From positions 248,001-312,000 of the forward strand of contig JAJZMX010000004.1 of the NCBI GenBank assembly GCA_021848145.1: a stretch of 64,000 nt of DNA, read 5' to 3'. How positions within the stretch are numbered: the first letter of the stretch is position 1; each line of letters starts with the position of its first letter. Shown in pieces: positions 52,601 through 59,055 of this stretch. A model generated the notes under the pieces. It worked only from the letters and a program-made list of their open reading frames with translations. It searched no databases and was not told where the DNA came from. This DNA is from a bacterium. GTDB taxonomy: Bacteria > Patescibacteriota > Saccharimonadia > Saccharimonadales > UBA4665. The position numbers and the translations under genes are program-made.

Positions 52601-53241
52601 TGAGCAAGCGATTCTTTCATTTGAGCCTCAGTCATGCCTAAAGCCCTTAAAAGAGTAGATACTGCAATCTTTCGTTTACGGTCAATCTTTACGTATATAG
52701 CGCCGTTTGCCGCTGTCTCAAATTCTAACCATGCACCCCGGCCTGGTATAATTTTTGCCCCATACAAATAACCAGCTGCATGCTGTTCTCTAGTGAAGAA
52801 TACCCCTGCTGATCGAATAAGCTGGCTTACTACTACCCTTTCAGCTCCATTAATAACAAATGTACCTCTACTAGTCATCCACGGATAATCACCAAGGTAT
52901 ATTTCTTGCTCCTTAACCTCTCCAGTGACTTTATTGGTTAAAACAACAGTTGCCTTAAGTGGAGCTTCATAACTAACGTTATTCTCTCTAGCTTCAAATT
53001 CGGTCATCTTAGGGTCATCAAAGTGATAATCCTTAAAAGCTAATGATAATTTCGCGCCAGTATAGTCGTCAATTGGACTTACTTCAGCTAATAATTCCCC
53101 AAGGCCCTCACTAACAAACCAATTAAATGATTTATTCTGATGATCTACTAAGTTCGGTAAGTCAATTACATTATCCTGATTACTAAAATATGCCCTTTGC
53201 AAGTTATTTTTTTTGGATTTAGCGGTGATTGCTTTAGCCAT
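49657..53241 (-). CDS. rpoB: RNA polymerase beta subunit
   Basis: Beta subunit, 1194 residues. The rifampicin pocket reads [50 protein letters not shown], with the usual Asp, His and Ser, so it looks drug-sensitive. [14 protein letters not shown] and [25 protein letters not shown] are typical. The C-terminus has an extra acidic tail of about 80 residues ([29 protein letters not shown]...). The start follows GGGGG about 17 bases upstream in a 218-base leader that holds a TTGACAG-N13-CTGTCAA dyad. Confidence 0.98.
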   Translation of the reverse strand: [1194 protein letters not shown]

Positions 53242-53412
53242 ACGCCTTGAATAGCCCCCTTTATAACGACTTTTCTGAGTCGAGCTTTATTGCACTTAAT
53301 AAATATAAGTAAGAGATTTTTATGATTAAAGCGAAGCTAACTAAGTCAAGCGGTATTTGTACTGTACTTTTAACTACAAACACCCCATCTTACACTACTT
53401 CTTAAATAGAGT

Positions 53413-53439
53413 TTGACAGATGCATAGCACAACTGTCAA
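53413..53439. promoter_or_regulatory. TTGACAG-N13-CTGTCAA dyad upstream of rpoB
   Basis: A perfect 7-bp inverted repeat separated by 13 bases in the clpP-rpoB gap, 172 bases before the rpoB ATG. The same half-sites with the same spacing occur at 56950-56974. It may be a regulator site; neither strand has a convincing -10 at 16-18 bases. Confidence 0.4.
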
Positions 53440-53459
53440 GTATTATCGGTAAAAATGCC

Positions 53460-54080
53460 CTACTCTTTTGTTGGCTTAAATATCTGATCAATAATACCGT
53501 ACTTTTTAGCTTCTTCAGCAGAAAGCCACTTATCTCTTTCCATGTCTTCGTGGATCTGACTGCGAGGTTTTCCGGTATTCTTTGCCATTATTTCTTCAAG
53601 AAGTTTCTTTAATCGTAAACCTTCTCGCAGGCTTATTTCCTGATCAGTAATCTTGCCCTGCGTTCCGCTGGAGGGTTGGTGAATCATTACAGTAGAATTT
53701 GGCAATAGAAAACGTTTACCTTTAGTTCCACTACTTAAAATAAATGCTGCGGCTGACGCCTGAACACCTATTCCGACAGTCTGAATATCGTTATTCACGT
53801 ACTGCATAGTGTCATAAATTGCCAATGCATCATATGCTGATCCTCCAGGGCTATTTATATAAAGATAAATATCTTTTTTAGGATCAGCAGCCTGTAAAAA
53901 TAGTAATTGAGCTACTACAATGTTGGCACTAGCTTCGTTTATGTCACTGCCAAGAAATATGATTCGTTCCTTGAGAAGGCGCGAATAGATATCGTAAGCT
54001 CGTTCATATCGTCCATCCTGTTCAACAACGGTTGGGATTAATACCTGCGAGTTAACTTTGAATATATCTTCCATAATCAT
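53460..54080 (-). CDS. clpP: ATP-dependent Clp protease proteolytic subunit
   Basis: ClpP is the barrel peptidase that works with ClpX/ClpC-type unfoldases. The 206 residues show the triad Ser109 (GVQASAAAF), His134 (VMIHQPSSG) and Asp183 ([12 protein letters not shown]). The ATGs at 54080 and 54074 are both possible; both lie within 10 bases of the -10 box. A CIRCE element overlaps its promoter, so it should belong to the HrcA heat-shock regulon. The trigger factor gene lies upstream, as tig-clpP does in many bacteria. Confidence 0.97.
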   Translation of the reverse strand: MIMEDIFKVNSQVLIPTVVEQDGRYERAYDIYSRLLKERIIFLGSDINEASANIVVAQLLFLQAADPKKDIYLYINSPGGSAYDALAIYDTMQYVNNDIQTVGIGVQASAAAFILSSGTKGKRFLLPNSTVMIHQPSSGTQGKITDQEISLREGLRLKKLLEEIMAKNTGKPRSQIHEDMERDKWLSAEEAKKYGIIDQIFKPTKE

Positions 54081-54084
54081 ATCT

Positions 54085-54113
54085 ATAATAGGAAACTAGC
54101 ACTCAATAGTCAA
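54085..54113 (-). promoter_or_regulatory. Promoter of clpP
   Basis: TTGACT, exactly 17 bases, TATTAT on the minus strand. It ends 4 bases before ATG 54080 and is overlapped by the CIRCE element, so a bound repressor would block the -35 and spacer. Confidence 0.75.
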
Positions 54114-54122
54114 GAGTGCCAA
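54096..54122 (-). promoter_or_regulatory. CIRCE element (HrcA operator) at clpP
   Basis: On the minus strand TTGGCACTC, 9 bases, GAGTGCTAG. The known CIRCE consensus is TTAGCACTC-N9-GAGTGCTAA; only one base differs in each arm and the spacer is exact. CIRCE is the binding site of the heat-shock repressor HrcA, usually before groESL and dnaK. Confidence 0.88.
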
Positions 54123-54140
54123 TAACTATACTATATTGAC

Positions 54141-55424
54141 TTAGCTATTAAGTTTCTCAAGAAGTTGGACAGTTTTTTCAACAAGTATCCTGTTTTTGAT
54201 ATCTTCCTGATTTTGAGGTTTTTCAAGTTCAGCTAACATGCTGGCGTCTTCTGTATACTGTAATTTCAATTTACTAATACGATCCGCAAGTTCATTTTTA
54301 GATACAGATATATTTTCCGTATTGGCTATTTCTCCCAAAACTAGTCCGGCTTTAATTCTTTGTTTAGCCTGATCTTGAGCTATCCTTGTAAAATCTTGTT
54401 CGCTTAGCCCCTCTGCTTGTAAATATTCTTTCCACGTAAGTCCACTATAAGCAGCATTTTGCCTTTGATCTCGTTCAAAACGTCCCACTTCGTCAATTAT
54501 TAAGCTTTCTGGTAAATCTACCTCGGATGCATCAACAATTAAAGCTACAAGTTCATTCTGGAACTGAGCGGCTACTTCATTTTCTTTATTGGATCTTAAT
54601 TGCTTCTTGATATCTGCTTTAAGGTCTTCAAGCGTTTTAAACGGTCCAGATTGACTTGCGAATTTATCGTCAAGTTTTGGCAGTTTCATTGAGTTAACTT
54701 TATTAATTGTTACTCGAAATTTAGCCTTTTTACCCTTAAGAGACGAAACTGAATAGTCATTAGGAAATGTGACTTCGAATTCTTTACTTTCGCTAGTTTT
54801 TAGTCCAACAAGATTAGGTTCAAAACCTGGAATAAAAGTATTACTGCCAAGCACAAGCGGGTAGTCCTTGCCGCTCCCACCATCAATAGGTTCATTATTG
54901 ATTGCATAAAACCCATCAAAGTCTATGATGACTTCATCCCCATCTGAGGCGGGCTTGTTTGATTCAACACGTTCAGCTGACTGTTTTTGTAGTTGTTTGA
55001 TAACTTCATTTATTTCTTTAGCAGAAACTTTGACATCGCTTTTGTCTACTTTAAGCCCGTTGTATTTGCCAAGTTTTACTTTACCGATCACCTCAACGGT
55101 AGTTTCAAATTTTAAACTTTCAAAAGGCACAAATTCCTTAATTGTAACTTCAGGACGATCAACAGTCCTAAGCTTATTATCGATAATAGCTTTAGTGTAT
55201 AGATCATTAACAGCAACTTCTAGCACTTCCTGGGCTAATATATTCTCGTCTAAGTGTTTCTCGGCTACATTTAGCGGAACCTTACCGGGACGAAAACCTG
55301 GGATTCTTAAATTGTTGCTTAATTTAGTGACAGCAATTAACTTAGCCTCATTAATATCATCAGCACTTGCTTCAATGTTCAGTTTTGCAACCGTTGGCTT
55401 TACAAATTCTATTGTAGCTTGCAT
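54141..55424 (-). CDS. tig: Trigger factor
   Basis: Trigger factor is the ribosome-bound chaperone and peptidyl-prolyl isomerase. With ATG 55424 it has 427 residues: the ribosome-binding domain with the FRPGKVP-type loop (GFRPGKVPLNVAEKHL), a PPIase-like middle (DGDEVIIDFDGFYAINNEPIDGG...) and a helical C-terminal domain. A longer reading from TTG 55460 would start before the promoter. The -10 box is 8 bases before ATG 55424, which supports the shorter form. Confidence 0.95.
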   Translation of the reverse strand: MQATIEFVKPTVAKLNIEASADDINEAKLIAVTKLSNNLRIPGFRPGKVPLNVAEKHLDENILAQEVLEVAVNDLYTKAIIDNKLRTVDRPEVTIKEFVPFESLKFETTVEVIGKVKLGKYNGLKVDKSDVKVSAKEINEVIKQLQKQSAERVESNKPASDGDEVIIDFDGFYAINNEPIDGGSGKDYPLVLGSNTFIPGFEPNLVGLKTSESKEFEVTFPNDYSVSSLKGKKAKFRVTINKVNSMKLPKLDDKFASQSGPFKTLEDLKADIKKQLRSNKENEVAAQFQNELVALIVDASEVDLPESLIIDEVGRFERDQRQNAAYSGLTWKEYLQAEGLSEQDFTRIAQDQAKQRIKAGLVLGEIANTENISVSKNELADRISKLKLQYTEDASMLAELEKPQNQEDIKNRILVEKTVQLLEKLNS

Positions 55425-55432
55425 AAGTGTTA

Positions 55433-55460
55433 ATTCTATCAGCAATAGAGTTAGTATCAA
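55433..55460 (-). promoter_or_regulatory. Promoter of tig
   Basis: TTGATA, 16 bases, TAGAAT on the minus strand, 8 bases before ATG 55424. A leader of 0-2 bases is predicted. Confidence 0.55.
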
Positions 55461-55478
55461 AACCTAGATGGCAGAACT

Positions 55479-56774
55479 CTACCGCTTTAACCTATTGGCT
55501 ATTTGTTCTATATCTAATTTATCCTCTGTAGACTTAGTAATATCACGAAGCGTAAATCGTTGAGTTTTTGACTCTTCAGGTCCAATAATTAAAACGTAGT
55601 TAATGGCTTTTTTTTCAGCTATTTTAATCTGATTACCTAATTTTCTGCCTGAATAATCTATAGCTACATTTATTCCATTTGACCTGAGTTGGTTAGCAGC
55701 ATTAATCGCAGAATCGTATTCATCTCCAATAATCACTACGTATAAATCAACCTCGCTAGTGAAATTAGGAGTTAAATTATGTATTTCTAAGAAATTTAAT
55801 AAGGTCGCATCACCTAAACCAAACCCTACTGTAGGGATGGGCTCAACTCCAAATAATCCGACAAGCCCATCATAGCGCCCGCCGCCCATCATTGACCTGT
55901 TGTTTTCTGGGCTAGTGTCAAATAACTCAAATACAAGTCCGCTATAGTAATCAAAACCTCTCACAATACCTATATCAAATTTAATATTCTTGATACCATG
56001 TGCTTTGCTTGATTCTATCAATGTTTTAATTTCCTTAACGGCGTCAGTCTCGCTCAGTTCTTTTGGAAGTTTTTCAATTGATTCTGCAGATAGTGCAGAA
56101 AGCAATTTTTCAGAGGCACCATTATCTCTCTGCTTAGCAGTCAAAATAGAGTCAACAATATCTAAGAATTCAGTCTTAGATATTTTATCTTTTTTATCTA
56201 ATAACCTAGCCATTTTATGACTTTGATCACCATCTAAGCCTAAATAAACTCCAAAAAGTTCATCGAGAAGTTGCCGGTGGTTTACCTTAATCTCATACAT
56301 AGTTGGATTGGCGCCAAACTCTTTAAGTAGGCTATTTGTTAGCATGATAATCTCTAGCTCCGCCAAATAACTATCTACTCCGAATACATCAACGTTTAAT
56401 TGCCTATGCTCTCTCATCCTGCCCTTCTGCGGCCTTTCGTAACGCCATAGAATTGGGATTGAAAACCACCTTAGAGGATAAGCTAATTCTTGTCGTTTAC
56501 TAGCTACTAAACGACTAACACTTGGTGTCATTTCGGGACGAATTGCAACTTTTCTACCTCCCCGGTCGACAAAACTATACGTTTGTTCGTTAACAATCTC
56601 TTCACCACTTTTAGCTATATAAAGATCAATCGGCTCTATTAGTGGTGTGTCGTATTCCTCATATCCATATTCTTTTACGACTTTTCTGAATACTCTAAAA
56701 ATATAGTCTTGCAGACGTTTATCTTCCGGAAAAAAATCTTTTGTGCCCTTATAAGGATTAACGTTTAAACTCAT
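55479..56774 (-). CDS. hisS: Histidyl-tRNA synthetase
   Basis: This class II enzyme charges tRNA-His. The 431 residues hold motif 1 region (YKGTKDFFPEDKRLQDYI), motif 2 (RWFSIPILWRYERPQKGRMREHRQLNVDVFG), the His-specific motif RGFDYYSGLVFE and motif 3 (GGGRYDGLVGLFG...PTVGFGLG), then an anticodon-binding domain. It lies only 19 AT-only bases behind tRNA-Leu on the same strand, with no Shine-Dalgarno. Confidence 0.96.
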   Translation of the reverse strand: MSLNVNPYKGTKDFFPEDKRLQDYIFRVFRKVVKEYGYEEYDTPLIEPIDLYIAKSGEEIVNEQTYSFVDRGGRKVAIRPEMTPSVSRLVASKRQELAYPLRWFSIPILWRYERPQKGRMREHRQLNVDVFGVDSYLAELEIIMLTNSLLKEFGANPTMYEIKVNHRQLLDELFGVYLGLDGDQSHKMARLLDKKDKISKTEFLDIVDSILTAKQRDNGASEKLLSALSAESIEKLPKELSETDAVKEIKTLIESSKAHGIKNIKFDIGIVRGFDYYSGLVFELFDTSPENNRSMMGGGRYDGLVGLFGVEPIPTVGFGLGDATLLNFLEIHNLTPNFTSEVDLYVVIIGDEYDSAINAANQLRSNGINVAIDYSGRKLGNQIKIAEKKAINYVLIIGPEESKTQRFTLRDITKSTEDKLDIEQIANRLKR

Positions 56775-56793
56775 AATTTTTTAATTAATTTTT

Positions 56794-56877
56794 TGGTGCG
56801 CGGGAGAGGACTTGAACCTCCATGGGTTTCCCCGCTAGCTCCTAAGGCTAGTGCGTCTACCATTTCGCCACCCGCGC
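56794..56877 (-). tRNA. tRNA-Leu (anticodon TAG)
   Basis: A class II tRNA. The acceptor GCGCGGG pairs with CCCGCGC, discriminator A, CCA encoded. The anticodon loop CTTAGGA gives TAG, reading CUA/CUN. It is directly upstream of hisS, so tRNA processing probably creates the hisS 5' end. Confidence 0.96.
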
Positions 56878-56948
56878 TTGATCATAAATAATTATGAAGC
56901 ATATTGTACCCTACCTCAGTTATATCTACTAGATGAATTAAATAAGGA

Positions 56949-56978
56949 TTGACAGCGTTTGTTTGAAACTGTCATATT
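56949..56978 (+). promoter_or_regulatory. Promoter with dyad before the membrane-protein gene
   Basis: TTGACA, 18 bases, CATATT, ending 6 bases before ATG 56985 (leaderless). A TGACAG-N13-CTGTCA dyad (56950-56974) covers the -35 and reaches the -10, a typical repressor position. Confidence 0.6.
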
Positions 56979-56984
56979 CCCTTT

Positions 56985-57710
56985 ATGAATACAAAGCAAA
57001 GCCCTTTTAGTCGTCAAGTAAAAGCTATTAGTAGCTGGCAATTGGTACCCCTTAGTCTTAGACTCGCTATAAAAAATTATGAACAGATAACCTTTTTATT
57101 TTTTCTACCAGCCTTGATTATGGTTCTTGGATTATTTTACTTAGGTAACTATACAATTAATCTACACAACATTCTTAATCCGACACTAAATTTAAAACAA
57201 TCAATAGGCGCAGGATTAGTAATACTATGGTTAATTTTAAGTATATTAAATTTTCCTCCTGCAATATACTTTAGGCTTCATGCATCGTCAGATGATAAGT
57301 CACCATCAATAATGACTTGTTACAGAGAAGGATTCAAGCATTTTTTTAAAGTTTGGCTATGCGAAATAATATCAATTGTTTTAATTACTATAGGGTTTAT
57401 TGCTTTTATAGTTCCTGGTGTTCTAATTTTTCCGAGATTGATTTTATCACCATATTACGCAGTGGATAATCAAAAATTAAATATTAAAGAAATTCTTTCA
57501 AAAACTTCAAAACAATCTTCTAGATTCATTTATCCAATATATGGAACATATGGAATTATTATTCTGTTAAGTTTCGTCACCCAAATAATCCTAGGAACCT
57601 ACGCAATTAGCGAAATTCTGATTGTGTTAATTTCTTATACTGTATTATTTATGCCTGCTCTTAGGTATATCGAAATTTCCAAGTTCTACAGTAAAAAAGC
57701 AAAAAACTAA
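56985..57710 (+). CDS. Multi-pass membrane protein, unknown
   Basis: The 241 residues show about six membrane spans after a basic start (MNTKQSPFSRQVKAISSWQLVPLSLRLAIKNYEQ), for example FLFFLPALIMVLGLFYLG, GAGLVILWLILSILNFPPAIYF, WLCEIISIVLITIGFIAFIVPGVLIFPRLILSPYYAVD and GTYGIIILLSFVTQIIL. The FIVPGVL...PYYAVD stretch recalls DUF975-like/GlpQ-membrane-domain proteins, but I cannot assign it. Convergent with rsmD, overlapping by 4 bases. Confidence 0.75.
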   Translation: MNTKQSPFSRQVKAISSWQLVPLSLRLAIKNYEQITFLFFLPALIMVLGLFYLGNYTINLHNILNPTLNLKQSIGAGLVILWLILSILNFPPAIYFRLHASSDDKSPSIMTCYREGFKHFFKVWLCEIISIVLITIGFIAFIVPGVLIFPRLILSPYYAVDNQKLNIKEILSKTSKQSSRFIYPIYGTYGIIILLSFVTQIILGTYAISEILIVLISYTVLFMPALRYIEISKFYSKKAKN

Positions 57711-58231
57711 AATCTGTAAAATCCAACTTGAGCATCACCAAAAATTTTGTGATTAATTAACTTTAGGTTTTCTATGTTGGGTAATTCTATTTTACCAGGC
57801 CACGAAAGAACAAGTAATCCATTCTTATTCAAATGACGACTAAGACTATTTAAAACCTCAAGATTTTTATTATCATATGGCGGATCTGCAAATACTAAAT
57901 CAAATGTAGAACTAGAAGTTTTAATCCAAGATTCAATTTTAGCTTTAATAACTTTAACTTGTGAGTTAATTCCTAGTTCTTCAAGATTTATTAATATTTG
58001 TTTGGCAGCCTTAGGATTAAGTTCTATTGCTGTCGACTTAATTGCGCCTCTGCTTATTGCTTCAATCGAAAGTGATCCGCTACCACTATAAGCATCTAGC
58101 ACTTTTAAATTAGAGACATCCCCCAAGCTGGAAAATATTGAGCCTCTAATTTTTTCGCTCATTGGGTGGACGGTTTTTAGATTTGGTGCTTGAAAGCTTC
58201 TGCCGCCTAATTTTCCAGAGACTACACGCAT
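57707..58231 (-). CDS. rsmD: 16S rRNA (guanine966-N2)-methyltransferase
   Basis: RsmD methylates G966 of 16S rRNA. The 174 residues start MRVVSGKLGGRSFQAPNLKTVHPMSEKIRGSIFSSLG, with the SAM motif VLDAYSGSGSLSIEAISRGA and the catalytic DPPY in LVFADPPYDNK. Length and motifs are normal. Three bases downstream of the PLC-like gene. Confidence 0.93.
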   Translation of the reverse strand: MRVVSGKLGGRSFQAPNLKTVHPMSEKIRGSIFSSLGDVSNLKVLDAYSGSGSLSIEAISRGAIKSTAIELNPKAAKQILINLEELGINSQVKVIKAKIESWIKTSSSTFDLVFADPPYDNKNLEVLNSLSRHLNKNGLLVLSWPGKIELPNIENLKLINHKIFGDAQVGFYRF

Positions 58232-58234
58232 ATC

Positions 58235-59053
58235 TTAACTATTCGTTTTATCTGCTTCCATCGCAGCTCCGTACCAAACAAGAACTACTGTTCTAATAAT
58301 TAAAGGGAGTAACTGATCTTTGATGTCACTAGCTATGGCAGTCGTCCATCCTTTATCATAAAAACGGTTATACAGGTCTAAATCTACAACCATTTGCGCA
58401 GTTTTACGATACCAAGATCCAAGGTTCTTGCTATTAACTATAAAAAGATCACTACCAAGACACTTATCCTTTGAGTAGCTCAGCGGCTTAATCATTGTAG
58501 CGATGCCCATTTCAAAAGCGATGTGAGTCATCATTAAACCTTTTGGTCCCCAAAACCTCCAATTATTAAGTAGAAATCTCCATGCCGTAGTGCCGGGAAA
58601 GATTAGCTTATCTTTTATTGTTGATCGCGAATCTAAACTTTGTCCGCCCCTTAGTTCGATAATTTTCTGTCCATAAGGAAAATGGTGCGCAGGAGTTAAC
58701 CCATCAACGATCGCGTGAGCGAGCCAGGCTGCCTCAAAAGCAGACCTAACTTCATCATTTTGCTTCAAGCTTTGTACCAGCCTGTTGTAGTGACTCTCGA
58801 TAATATCAATTATTCCTTTATCACTATTATCGTATGGCATGAAATAGTGCCACGGCTCGTCTTTGGCTGGGCTTTTACGCTTAACTGCATCAGGACCGTT
58901 ATGGCCTTCAAAATGCAAAATTTCCTTTATGTTTGGAAACATAAGGTTAGATGGAAGAATATCTTGTAATTGTTTAACAGCGATACGATCGATTTTTTGG
59001 TGTGCACCAAGAAAACGGCCAGAAGTTTTATTGAAAGTTGTTCCAGAATACAT
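58235..59053 (-). CDS. Zinc-dependent phospholipase C / P1 nuclease-like protein
   Basis: The 272 residues lack a signal peptide. His/Asp positions match the zinc-dependent PLC/S1-P1 nuclease fold: GAHQKIDRIA (16-25), HFEGHNGPDAV, PWHYFMPYDNSDKG, SHYNRLVQSL and AAWLAHAIVDGLTPAHHFPYG, the last like the HxxxD...PxH core of PLC. Two motifs seem spread by insertions. Substrate (lipid, nucleic acid or none) is unknown. It lies between rsmD and recG, 2 bases after recG. Confidence 0.55.
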   Translation of the reverse strand: MYSGTTFNKTSGRFLGAHQKIDRIAVKQLQDILPSNLMFPNIKEILHFEGHNGPDAVKRKSPAKDEPWHYFMPYDNSDKGIIDIIESHYNRLVQSLKQNDEVRSAFEAAWLAHAIVDGLTPAHHFPYGQKIIELRGGQSLDSRSTIKDKLIFPGTTAWRFLLNNWRFWGPKGLMMTHIAFEMGIATMIKPLSYSKDKCLGSDLFIVNSKNLGSWYRKTAQMVVDLDLYNRFYDKGWTTAIASDIKDQLLPLIIRTVVLVWYGAAMEADKTNS

Positions 59054-59055
59054 TA

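Noticed and set aside
55424-55460. Longer trigger factor starting at TTG 55460
   Set aside because: The added 12 residues are unlike the family and would start upstream of the predicted promoter; ATG 55424 gives the normal N-terminus.
54925-55467. 180-codon plus-strand ORF opposite trigger factor
   Set aside because: It is wholly antisense to a clear tig gene, Ser/Leu/Thr-rich low-complexity as expected for a shadow frame.
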